NCBI GenBank assembly: GCA_002399445.1
Contig: DHDR01000029.1
Span: 5,574-69,573 of the forward strand
Direction of reading: 5' to 3'
Length of the DNA stretch: 64,000 nt
Origin: Ruminococcaceae bacterium UBA4871
Lineage (GTDB): Bacteria > Bacillota > Clostridia > Oscillospirales > Acutalibacteraceae
In this document: one piece after another, positions 1 to 8,319 of the stretch
Numbering within the stretch: position 1 is the stretch's first letter
Layout of the letters: each line of letters starts with the position of its first letter
The notes under the pieces: generated by a model
What the model was told of the DNA's origin: nothing
The model's database searches: none
Seen by the model: the letters and a program-made list of their open reading frames with translations, nothing else
Position numbers and translations under genes: made by a program

Positions 1-1095
1 AATGTGACTTTCCAGTATTCCCGCTTCCTTGGCTATGAAAAGGGCGAGGACGGCAAGCCGAAGATTGTGCCGGAGGAAGCCGTCATCGTCAAGCGGATAT
101 TCCAAAGCTATCTGTCCGGATACAGCATTGTCAAAATCAAAGAGGAACTGGAATCGGAGGGCATCTCCTCTGGCACCGGCAAAAAGGTCTGGTCAACGAA
201 CGCCATCCGGTATATGCTCAGAAATGAAAAATACATTGGGGACGCTCTGCTGCAGAAAACCTATGTAACGGATTTTCTCACCAAGAAAAGCAAAAAAAAT
301 CAAGGGGAAATCCCGCAGTATTATGTCACCGGCAACCATGAGGGGATTATCTCCAAGGAACTGTTCAACCTTGTGCAGGAGGAAATCGCCCGAAGAGCCA
401 GTAAGCGGAAGGTGTCACAGAAAGCCACCAAAACCGAGCAGGGCAAGTACAGCAGCAAATACGCCCTGTCGGAGCTTCTCGTGTGCGGCGGCTGCGGGGT
501 GCGGTATCGCCGTGTCACCTGGGCGAGAAACGGGAAAAAGAAGATCGTGTGGCGGTGCATCAACCGGCTGGAATACGGAACGAAATACTGCAAAGAATCG
601 CCTACCATAGAGGAATACAGTCTGCAGGATGCTATTATGAAGGCAATCTGCGATGCTGTGAAGGATAAGGACGAACTGATCGACACCTTGAAGCACAGCC
701 TCCGTGTGGCGCTGAACGCGGAGGACGATACCGTCGATTCCGCCACTATTCAGACCCGCATTGAAGAACTGGACAGCGTTATGATGGATCTGGTGGAATT
801 AAACTCCCGCTCTTCTGCCAGCGCGGATTATTTTGATCAGAAATTCAAGGAAATCTCCGACGAGCGAACATCACTGCAAGGCAGGCTGCGAGATCACGAG
901 CAGCGGCAGATTATCACTCAAAACAACAGCGCCCGGATGAGGGAGTTATTCGAAATACTGGAGAAGGCAAATTTCAGTCTCGATGAATACGACGAGGCGC
1001 TGGTAAAACAGCTCATCTCCAAGGTGACGGTGGTTTCCGCTGAAAAAATACAGATCACCTTCAAAGGCGGGCTTGAGGTAGAGCAAGGGCTGTGA
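1..1095 (+). CDS. large serine recombinase, C-terminal part (5' end outside window)
   Basis: The reading frame is open from the first base, so the N-terminal catalytic resolvase domain with the active serine lies outside the window. What remains is a Recombinase domain (about residues 1-110), a zinc-ribbon region with a CGGCG knuckle and a later RC/YC pair (about 155-200), and a helical, probably coiled-coil tail (about 250-330). This is the layout of large serine integrases of clostridial conjugative or mobilisable elements, which join attP and attB without host factors. It lies directly upstream of the AT-rich ATPase/protease pair and is visibly more GC-rich than that pair, so they may have different origins. 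Element type and attachment sites cannot be fixed without the left flank. Confidence 0.85.
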   Translation, partial: NVTFQYSRFLGYEKGEDGKPKIVPEEAVIVKRIFQSYLSGYSIVKIKEELESEGISSGTGKKVWSTNAIRYMLRNEKYIGDALLQKTYVTDFLTKKSKKNQGEIPQYYVTGNHEGIISKELFNLVQEEIARRASKRKVSQKATKTEQGKYSSKYALSELLVCGGCGVRYRRVTWARNGKKKIVWRCINRLEYGTKYCKESPTIEEYSLQDAIMKAICDAVKDKDELIDTLKHSLRVALNAEDDTVDSATIQTRIEELDSVMMDLVELNSRSSASADYFDQKFKEISDERTSLQGRLRDHEQRQIITQNNSARMRELFEILEKANFSLDEYDEALVKQLISKVTVVSAEKIQITFKGGLEVEQGL

Positions 1096-1171
1096 ATTGA
1101 TATGAAGGCAAAAGCCACTCTGAGTATCAGAACATCCTGAAATAAATGAACAAATACTGAAATATTGCAAT

Positions 1172-1239
1172 ATCGTTCCTTTTTTTAGATATATTATTGC
1201 TATATATTAAAAATCGTTCTTTACATTTTGAAATCGTTC
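1172..1239 (+). repeat. three phased direct repeats ATCGTTC upstream of the ATPase gene
   Basis: ATCGTTC occurs at 1172-1178, 1213-1219 and 1233-1239. Spacings are 41 and 20 bases, about four and two helical turns, so all copies face the same side of DNA. The second copy abuts the -35 hexamer and the third lies in the promoter spacer, a layout expected for a repressor operator. The binding protein is unknown; the helix-turn-helix-like C-terminus of the next gene's product is a candidate (inference). Confidence 0.5.
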
Positions 1240-1248
1240 GCGTATAAT
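1220..1248 (+). promoter_or_regulatory. promoter of the ATPase/protease pair
   Basis: TTTACA (1220-1225), a 17-base spacer and TATAAT (1243-1248) form a near-consensus sigma-A promoter. The predicted transcription start (about 1255) falls within or beside the Shine-Dalgarno GGAGG (1254-1258), leaving an extremely short leader before the TTG start at 1268. Confidence 0.75.
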
Positions 1249-1267
1249 GTAAGGGAGGTGAACAGGA

Positions 1268-2401
1268 TTGAAGTACTCAATAGAAATGGGAAAGATAGTT
1301 GAAGGTGCTTTGAAACACGATCAACTAAAAGTTTTTAATTATACTAAACAACTAATATCAAAATTGGAACAAGACAATGACGCTCGTGCGGCTAATAAGT
1401 TTAAGAATATGCTAACAGCGCAAAATACAGCGACGCTCTCTTCTATGGGAACAAATCGGGAGCCTAATATACCTGTAGATACCGAATCCCGCACAATGTT
1501 AGCTGACGTCATTTATCCTACCGAAAATAATATAGAAGTAATTTTATCAAAAAGCAATTTGGAAAAGCTAAACTCTTTTATTCTAAGCTATAAAAATGCT
1601 GATAAACTCAATTCTTTAGGTATTGGGATGCCGAACACTTTGCTTCTATATGGGCCACCGGGATGTGGAAAGACAAAATGCGCTTATTTAATTGCCAAGG
1701 AATTAAAACTACCTTTAGTGGTCGCGCGCTTGGATAGTTTGATATCATCGTATTTGGGGACCACAGCAAAAAACATACGAACACTATTTGAATTCGCTCA
1801 GAAAACACCATGCGTATTATTCTTAGACGAATTTGATGCTATAGCCAAAGCCCGTGATGACAGTAATGAACTTGGAGAATTAAAGCGCGTAGTAAATAGT
1901 TTACTTCAAAATGTTGATTCAATGAGCAGCGATAGTCTTTTACTGGCCGCAACTAACCACGATAAATTACTTGATCCTGCCGTTTGGCGGCGCTTTGATT
2001 ACAAGTTAGAGATTGAATTGCCAGATGTTGAAGCGATTGTAAAAATGATTGATCTTTTTACTAATGGAGCTGTAAAATTTAATGATAAGGACAAATACGA
2101 ATTAGCTGCTGCTTTTTTAGGGTTAAGTGGTGCTGATATCGAAGAAATAATTAAGAAATCCCTCAGAGACGCAGTTATTCATGATACTGATTTTTCAAAG
2201 ATAAATATATTTGATGAACTTTTTACTTTCAAAAAAATACTTCCTCAAAATTCCGAGGATGAAAAGTCGCAATTAAAAATAAAAGCTAATTTTTTGAGAG
2301 AGTGCGACGAAAAGGTATTCAGTTATTCCATTATTGCGGAAATCTTAAATGTTTCAAAGACAACAGTCTCAAAACTGATTAAAGGGGAGGATAGAAAATG
2401 A
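1268..2401 (+). CDS. AAA+ ATPase, IetA-like, first gene of an ATPase/subtilase pair
   Basis: The 377-residue protein has an AAA+ core of the FtsH/spastin type: Walker A GPPGCGKT (129-136), Walker B with Asp187-Glu188, a sensor-1 ATN motif and an arginine-finger region WRRFD. The last 30 residues (SIIAEILNVSKTTVSKLIKG) look like a helix-turn-helix, which would allow DNA binding. The start is TTG with GGAGG nine bases upstream. The gene overlaps the next one by four bases (ATGA), implying translational coupling. AAA ATPase plus S8 protease pairs are known as IetA/IetS, first described for plasmid incompatibility/stability in Agrobacterium and later as an anti-phage system (Gao_Iet). The assignment rests on architecture and gene order; the defence role is inferred. 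Low GC suggests transfer. Confidence 0.8.
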   Translation: MKYSIEMGKIVEGALKHDQLKVFNYTKQLISKLEQDNDARAANKFKNMLTAQNTATLSSMGTNREPNIPVDTESRTMLADVIYPTENNIEVILSKSNLEKLNSFILSYKNADKLNSLGIGMPNTLLLYGPPGCGKTKCAYLIAKELKLPLVVARLDSLISSYLGTTAKNIRTLFEFAQKTPCVLFLDEFDAIAKARDDSNELGELKRVVNSLLQNVDSMSSDSLLLAATNHDKLLDPAVWRRFDYKLEIELPDVEAIVKMIDLFTNGAVKFNDKDKYELAAAFLGLSGADIEEIIKKSLRDAVIHDTDFSKINIFDELFTFKKILPQNSEDEKSQLKIKANFLRECDEKVFSYSIIAEILNVSKTTVSKLIKGEDRK

Positions 2402-4679
2402 GTGAAAAAAATCTACCGATAAAAATAGTCCTTCAAAAAACTACAGATACTCAGAAGAATCAAGGTGGTGGCAGTCTAAAGTTTTTTGGCGAAGTGACTC
2501 CAGAATTACAAAGGGAGATCTCTCAAAAATTCCGGGACGTTTTGGACTTTTATGAAGATGTATTTACAGAAAATGAACTTACACCTGCTGTAGGTAAAAT
2601 CACTGTAAAGCCGGAAGCTATTGCAAAGTCGCACAAACCAAATGATCTTTGTCGTGAATGTCCCATTATTGGTAGCGAAGACTTGGACGAAATTTATATT
2701 AAGGTTACTAAAAAATCCATTGAAAAAACCGTCGCATTAATTCAAAATCCGCCGACAAAAGCGTTTCGGGCGAATTTAACCGCTATTTCTAATATTCAAC
2801 CTATAACAGCAGACGAAAAAATATCGCAAGATCTGACTGAGATTTCATCTCAAGGGAAATTGGAAACTATTAAGAGCAAAATTAAAGTGAAAATCTTCGA
2901 TTTTAATGATGACTTCGACAATGTTCAAATCGTGAATTATATTATGAAGAAACTTTCGGATTACGGATTTGCAGAAAAGCACGAATTAATTATCTACGGA
3001 GATCAAATCAAGTTTATAAAAATCCAAGTTTCTTCATACGAGGATATAATTAAAATAGCCTCAATAAATGGTGTCAAGTCAATTGATTTTTTTCAAGAAT
3101 ATTCGCTTCCACTAAATGAATTTTTAGGGACCGATATAAAAACTGCTTTGGGAAAAGAGTATTCTGACAGTGAAACGACGATAGGTATTATCGATGGAGG
3201 GATAAGTGATGATAATGCATATTTAAAACCATATATTGTCGCACGTGAAAAATATGTAAATGAAAATTATCAAAATCCAAATCATGCAACATTTATTGCA
3301 TCTACTATACAATATGGCAATAAATTAAATGGAATCATTGCATCCAGCCCGAAAAGATTTAAGTTTGTTGATATATTGCTATACCCAACAGTAATCCTAA
3401 ATTTGGACCTACGGATACCGTTGGTGAAGAAGAGCTAATGGAAATTATGGAAGAGGTAATGAAGAAGTATTCCTCCAAGGTAAAAATATGGAATCTTTCC
3501 CTTGGAATTGAAAGTAAAATTTGCACAGGCTCTATGTCTGATTTAGGTGTGTTTTTAGATTACATTCAAGACACATATCAGGTTCAAATATTTGTCTCGA
3601 GTGGTAATCTTAATTCCATACCTCTAAGAGAATGGCCAGCTCAGTCAGATATGGGAGAACGAGATAGAATTATTTCACCAGCAGATTCTGTTAGAGCCAT
3701 TACAGTAGGATCTTTAGCTCTTTATGACGCTGAGAATTCTATTGTCAAAGCAAATGAACCTTCTCCCTTTAGTAGGCGAGGCCCTGGCGCAAATTACATA
3801 GTTAAACCTGATGTCGTTGACTATGGAGGAAATCTTACGAAAGATTTTTGTATAGATGGACTTGGCATAAAAGGGTTAGACACCAAGGGAAATGTAATTG
3901 AAGGGAATGGTACAAGCTATTCTAATCCAAGAGTAGTTCAAAAGTTTGCCTCTGTCTATGACGAAATGGTTGAAAAAAATCTTCTGTTAGCAAAAGCAAT
4001 GATTATTCATTCTGCCAGAATGCAGTCACGAGAGCTTTTGGAGCAAAACCAAGATAATATTAAGTACTATGGTTTTGGTATGCCTGCTGTTAATGTACAA
4101 GATATTTTGCAATGTAGCGAGGATGATGTAACCCTTGTGTTTCGCCAAAAAGTACCTCAAGGATCACATCTTGAAATGTTCAATTTTCCCTATCCAAATT
4201 CGTTAATCCGAAACGGAAAATGTTATGGCGAAATTGGGATGACTCTTGCCTATAATCCTATTCTTGATGATCGCTATGGTAGAGAGTACTGCAGAACCAA
4301 TATTGATGTAAGTTTTGGCACTTACAAATATAATCCGGACTCTGGTAAAACTGATTTTTCTGGAGAGGTCCCTCTTGAGTGTTCGTGGGATGAAAAATTT
4401 GAAAAAGCCAGAGTTGAAAATGGATTCAAATGGAGTCCGATTAAATCTTATTATAGAAAAATAAGTAGAGGAATTCAACTCGGAGATGGATGGAAAATAC
4501 GTATTGACATGAATCCAAGGAACGGGTTAAATGTTTTGGCCCAAGAATTTGTTTTGATCTTAACCATAAAAGATCCTGCAGGGCATGATATTTACTCAGA
4601 AGTTATTAATGGCCTTAGAGCGAGAGGATATGCCACCAGCAATCTCGAAACCAGACAGCAAATCCGTCAGAGGCAATAG
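2398..4679 (+). pseudogene. subtilisin-like S8 protease, IetS-like, split by a frameshift
   Basis: Two frames together encode one subtilase of about 760 residues. The first frame (2398-3438) carries the catalytic Asp in GIIDGG (D266) and His in NHATFIA (H296). The second (3387-4679) carries the oxyanion region VSSGN and the catalytic Ser in GTSYSNP (codon 3915). Frame is lost near 3385-3387: after ...DILLYP the subtilase continues one frame back as NSNPKFGPTDTVGEEELMEI, immediately before the second ATG at 3438. No slippery heptamer is visible, so a one-base deletion or a sequencing error fits better than programmed shifting. About 260 residues precede the protease core and may carry target recognition. 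In IetAS-type systems the protease would be unleashed or targeted by the ATPase; here it is probably inactive unless the shift is an error. Confidence 0.8.
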
Positions 4680-4741
4680 CACTCCAACATTATCTCAGAC
4701 AAATACTTTGCATCTAAATTGAGCAAATGACACACTTAGGT

Positions 4742-4776
4742 GGAGTCCGAATACAAATTTGTGTTCGGACTCTTTT
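4742..4776 (+). terminator. intrinsic terminator after the protease gene
   Basis: GAGTCCGAA and TTCGGACTC form a long stem with an AT-rich middle (ACAAATTTGT), followed by TTTTT. It closes the ATPase/protease transcription unit. Confidence 0.85.
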
Positions 4777-4779
4777 TAT

Positions 4780-5286
4780 TTAATTATTTATTTGACCTTG
4801 ACCATACTTCTACGGACAGCTTATCTTGAAGGCCAAGCAGCATATGCCATCTGGCCAATAAGAAAATTTTAAGGAATTCTATATTTTACAATCTCGTTTA
4901 AATTCAAAGTCTGATCTTTTGAAAGTGAATTAACAATAGAAAGGGTACAAAAGTTTTATCCATTTATAGTTAATATTGGTTAGTAATTTAGATGGTTTTC
5001 AATTTCTATTTTGTTATTTCTTCCTATATTTCCTATTTATAAAATCAATTTTTTCACTTCCTTGAGTGGAAAATATCAAAAGTATAAAATAATTTGTTTA
5101 TATTTCTAATGTAAAAATATTTAATAAGTGCTAATGCTTGGTTCCTTTTCATTTTACTTTCCTACATAAATTTGTTGTAATGTCATTAATATGCAGCGAT
5201 TTATTCTATAATTTATGTTCATTATACCGATTATGCATTTTAAAAATTTTTTCATTGAATTTTATGTTATGATAATGTTGTTAAAA
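4780..5286. other. AT-rich gene-free stretch
   Basis: No open frame with a ribosome site and no known RNA is visible. The strong AT bias contrasts with the host genes to the right. It probably holds the right flank of the accessory DNA and the promoter of the riboswitch transcript (a GATAAT-like hexamer near 5270). No attachment-site repeat could be recognised without the left flank. Confidence 0.4.
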
Positions 5287-5372
5287 ATTAAAGAGCAAAC
5301 CTATCAAAAGGTAGGGACGCAAAGCCACAGGTCTAATGCGAGAATGCTAGGATAGCTGGGTTGCCATGTTTA
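5287..5372 (+). promoter_or_regulatory. cyclic di-GMP-I riboswitch (GEMM class)
   Basis: The segment has the conserved GEMM core: GCAAACC, a hairpin CCTATC-AAAA-GGTAGG closed by a GAAA-like AAAA loop, then GACGCAAAGCC, a second hairpin, and the closing GCTGGGTTGCC. These are the hallmark positions of c-di-GMP-I aptamers. The first downstream gene starts about 250 bases later. No clear GC-rich terminator lies in between, so the expression platform is not obvious. Confidence 0.88.
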
Positions 5373-5628
5373 CATGTATAATAATTAAATTGATGAATCT
5401 ATGTTTTGATTTTTTCATTATTAAAACCTGTCCATTGTAAAACAACCGCAACCATTCTAATACCACGTGCTAGAGTTTTTCGATACTCAATCATACTCTT
5501 CGTGGAATGTGGAATTATTGTCGAGTTAGACTTTTACATTTTGGCAGGTTTTTTATTTGTATTCGATTTCCAACATTTTTGTAATTCATAACATAAATAC
5601 ACAATTAAAGAAAAAAAGGAGATTTAAA

Positions 5629-5964
5629 ATAGGAACTTACAGCATTGTGAAAAAAGCAGATCGGTTAGCAATTAGCGTAAAGGGACATATGGATACTCCA
5701 ACCGCAGAAAAATTTGTCAAAGAATATCAACAAGAGGTCGGTAAAATTATCCCATCTCAGTATATCTTGGATGTAGATGGCAATGAGTTAAGCGTCGTTA
5801 CAGCCGATATGCAGGAATCGCTGAAGAGCTGCTTTAAACTTTATCAAAGTACTGGTTTTAAAAAAGTTATCCTGCACATCAACAAAAGCAATGCCATCCT
5901 TTCCATGCAGGTGAAACGTATTGCATCGGCAGCCGGTCTTCAGAACTTCTCCATTGTTTCATGA
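5629..5964 (+). CDS. STAS-like small protein behind the c-di-GMP riboswitch
   Basis: The product of about 111 residues shows the alternating strand/helix pattern of STAS or SpoIIAA-like anti-sigma-factor antagonists (ISVKGHMDTPTA... near the start, then YILDVDGNEL... and KKVILHIN). The frame is open from 5557, but the only good Shine-Dalgarno (AAGGAGA, 5616-5622) points to an ATA codon at 5629, seven bases downstream. GTG at 5647 is the nearest conventional start and would cut the first strand. The family call is by pattern only. It lies about 140 bases before the FabH-like gene on the same strand, under the same riboswitch, so the two probably act in one c-di-GMP-controlled process. Confidence 0.6.
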   Translation: MGTYSIVKKADRLAISVKGHMDTPTAEKFVKEYQQEVGKIIPSQYILDVDGNELSVVTADMQESLKSCFKLYQSTGFKKVILHINKSNAILSMQVKRIASAAGLQNFSIVS

Positions 5965-6105
5965 AGATACGGTTTTTTACTATTCAGAAGCTGCCGAAAG
6001 ATAGCGCAAACATTCATACGAGTTAAAACGTCGATATGGATCTTTTGATCCACCTAAATTAAATTGGAAATATTTTAAAAAAGTCATCACAAAGGGGCGT
6101 ATTCC

Positions 6106-7095
6106 ATGTTTCCATTCGAAATTTGCGGAATCGAGGTACAGCATGGAGACATTGTCGAAGATAACACAAAATACATTGAACATTTTCAGAAAATGGGAAA
6201 AAATGTTGAACACTTTTTCCGTGATATTTTCGGCCGAAACAAACGTTATCGAATTGATTTAAAAAAAGAAAGCAGTCTGACTTTAGCGATTGCTGCAGCA
6301 AAAAAGGTATTGAAAAAAACCGGTACATCTGCAAAAGATCTGGATATGATCATTTTTTCAAGTTATCTGCCAGAATATGTCGCACCGCCAAGTTCAGTTT
6401 TGCTTCATTATGCATTGGGTGGAAAAGAAGAATGCATCTGTTACGACATTAATGTCGACTGTACCGGCATGTCCACTGCCCTAGGAATAACAGCCAAATA
6501 CTTGTCAGCTAGTGAATCTACAAATAAAATTTTGATTGTCGGATGCGATATCATCAACATGGCGGCCGACCCAAACAGCGAATACAGTTATGGTATTTAT
6601 GGTGATGCTGCATGTGCAATGATTATTCAAAAGACGAAATCAGACTGTGGTTTAGTAGACTCAAAATTCTGGGTTAATTCTGAAGAACATGCGGATATTG
6701 TTTTTCCGGGCTGCGGATTTTCTAAGCTTTTTCAAGTCAAAGATCCCAGTAAGCTGCGGCTGCGCTGGAAACCAACAGCCACTGTGAATATTCAGGATGC
6801 AGCAGAAAAAATTCTGGCACTGCTGAAACGAAACAATCTGACTGTAAAAGACATAAAAATGTTCTGCTGCTCCCAGTCAGTCTACAAATTTCTTCAAAAA
6901 ATCAGGACTTTGCTATCGATTGACAAAAAGCAAAGTCTTTATGTTGGTGGAGAGTACGGATATACAGGGACAACCAGCCCATTTATTGTCCTGTGGAAAT
7001 CACTTCAGGAAGGGCTTGTGCAAAAGGGCGATTATGTTGTGATTTGGACATTCGGTTCAGGAAGGACAAACATTATTCTTTTACTGAAATATTAA
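6106..7095 (+). CDS. 3-oxoacyl-ACP synthase III (FabH)-like protein with altered triad
   Basis: The 329-residue protein has the thiolase-like fold signatures of KASIII: the nucleophile region VDCTGMSTAL (C119), GDAACAMII near 165, and the glycine-rich end FGSGRTN. The other two members of the usual Cys-His-Asn triad are not where expected: HQAN is replaced by SQSV (S255-V258), and the YGNTS segment reads YGYTGTTS (Y285 for Asn). Condensation by the classical decarboxylative mechanism is therefore doubtful; acyl transfer or a divergent substrate is more likely. It follows the STAS-like gene and shares the c-di-GMP riboswitch leader. It is not next to other fatty-acid genes, so a housekeeping FabH role is unlikely. 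Confidence 0.75.
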   Translation: MFPFEICGIEVQHGDIVEDNTKYIEHFQKMGKNVEHFFRDIFGRNKRYRIDLKKESSLTLAIAAAKKVLKKTGTSAKDLDMIIFSSYLPEYVAPPSSVLLHYALGGKEECICYDINVDCTGMSTALGITAKYLSASESTNKILIVGCDIINMAADPNSEYSYGIYGDAACAMIIQKTKSDCGLVDSKFWVNSEEHADIVFPGCGFSKLFQVKDPSKLRLRWKPTATVNIQDAAEKILALLKRNNLTVKDIKMFCCSQSVYKFLQKIRTLLSIDKKQSLYVGGEYGYTGTTSPFIVLWKSLQEGLVQKGDYVVIWTFGSGRTNIILLLKY

Positions 7096-7161
7096 AGCAA
7101 ACATCGTACCGTGTGGAAAGTAAAAATCCGGTAATCTATTAAAATTAAATGTATAAGATCA

Positions 7162-7206
7162 AAAAGTCACTGGGACTCTTTAACGGAGTTTCCAGTGACT
7201 TTTTAG
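7162..7206. terminator. bidirectional terminator between convergent genes
   Basis: AAAAAGTCACTGG and CCAGTGACTTTTT pair perfectly, extended inward by GACTC/GAGT. T-tracts appear on both strands, serving the FabH-like gene (+) and the DUF134 gene (-). Confidence 0.85.
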
Positions 7207-7225
7207 CATAATGATGTTGTCACAT

Positions 7226-7996
7226 TCAGTCTTGATTCTGACCACATCCGTGTTCACCACAGGTGTGCCCTTCACCATGTCTTTGATCATGGTGGTCACA
7301 ATGCACGTTCGGATCAAATTGCAAAGAGTTGGAAAGCAAAGCCTGCACAGCATCGTCTGCGCTGCCAGAAACGCCGCCATAAATTTTGATGCCAGCTTCT
7401 GCGAGTGCTGTTTGAGCACCTCCGCCAATTCCCCCGCAAATCAGTATATTTGCATGATGCGCCGTTAAAAATCCAGCGAGTGCACCATGGCCGCTTCCCA
7501 TTGTATCGACGACTTCTGCACCTGTCATTTTGCCGTCTTGAACATCATAAAATTTGAAAGTTTTCGTATGACCAAAATGCTGAAAAACCTGCCCGTTTTC
7601 ATAAGTGACTGCAATTTTCATTCTTTTTACCTCCGAAATCATCTGATCAAAATATTGGTTTTCGTGGCAATGCCGCCTACAGCCCCCGCCACATAACTTT
7701 CCGTAAGATTTGCACAGTACATAATCACCACCGGAAATTTTCAGGACTTTCCCATTAACCAAAACATCTGCAATTTTTTTACGGGCTTCATTGTAAATAC
7801 TTTGAACGGTTGTCCTGCCAATATGCATCTGTTGTGCACATTCTTCCTGTGTATAGTCCTCCAAATCAATTAGCCTTATGGTTTCATATTCATCCACCGT
7901 CAAAACAACGCTTTCTGCAGCGGAAGATTTGTTAGGCAAAAACAAGCAGTGCTTTGGCATGCAGCAAACATGACGCTTTTTTTGCGGTCGTGGCAT
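7226..7996 (-). CDS. DUF134 / NifX-like domain fusion, probable metal or redox regulator
   Basis: The 256-residue protein has an N-terminal UPF0251/DUF134 helix-turn-helix domain (starting MPRPQKKR, with YTQEECAQQMHIGRTTVQ as the helix pair). A Cys/His-rich link (CGGGCRRHC) leads to a C-terminal NifB/NifX dinitrogenase-cofactor-type domain (from about residue 130, with FGHTKTF and GGIGGGAQTALAEAGI). It ends in a His/Cys-rich tail (HCDHHDQRH) suited to metal binding. The start at 7996 was chosen because GGAGGG lies six bases upstream; the frame extends further but without a ribosome site. Such fusions occur in anaerobes near Fe-S or Mo proteins; the ligand is not known. A palindrome in its own leader suggests autoregulation. 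Confidence 0.85.
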   Translation of the reverse strand: MPRPQKKRHVCCMPKHCLFLPNKSSAAESVVLTVDEYETIRLIDLEDYTQEECAQQMHIGRTTVQSIYNEARKKIADVLVNGKVLKISGGDYVLCKSYGKLCGGGCRRHCHENQYFDQMISEVKRMKIAVTYENGQVFQHFGHTKTFKFYDVQDGKMTGAEVVDTMGSGHGALAGFLTAHHANILICGGIGGGAQTALAEAGIKIYGGVSGSADDAVQALLSNSLQFDPNVHCDHHDQRHGEGHTCGEHGCGQNQD

Positions 7997-8014
7997 AAGC
8001 AGCCCTCCATTTCC

Positions 8015-8058
8015 GACATATGTCATTTAATATAATACTTCTGTTCTTGCCATATGTC
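8015..8058 (-). repeat. palindrome GACATATGTC and near-copy in the DUF134 promoter
   Basis: The perfect 10-base palindrome GACATATGTC (8015-8024) lies just downstream of the -10 element. A 9/10 copy, GCCATATGTC (8049-8058), overlaps the -35 hexamer. This is a plausible operator pair for the product of the gene itself. Confidence 0.5.
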
Positions 8059-8060
8059 AA
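8032..8060 (-). promoter_or_regulatory. promoter of the DUF134/NifX-like gene
   Basis: On the minus strand TTGACA (8060-8055), a 17-base spacer and TATTAT (8037-8032) form a strong sigma-A promoter. Confidence 0.75.
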
Positions 8061-8319
8061 GTATTATTTTTTGCAGTGTCTGCACAATCAGGAAAACCGA
8101 CAGCTTTTCCGGAAAAATTAATATTTTTGCTTGTGCATGCTTGATTTTAGACATCGAATAGACTAAAATTGAGAATCGAAAAATGAAAAGAATGATGACT
8201 AAAAGCATAAAAATATACATGATTTATGGGAGCTCAAAGATACGGAGATAAGTCAGAAAAGCTGCAAAATTTCATTCACAAACAAATAGCATCATTTTGA
8301 AAAGGAATGTGACGTTACC

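Noticed and set aside
3380..3440. Programmed ribosomal frameshift in the subtilase
   Set aside because: No slippery heptamer or downstream pseudoknot was visible at the shift point; a one-base deletion or sequencing error explains it more simply.
5406..5591. 61-residue open frame behind the c-di-GMP aptamer
   Set aside because: It has no ribosome site, low-complexity hydrophobic sequence and overlaps the leader; treated as chance.
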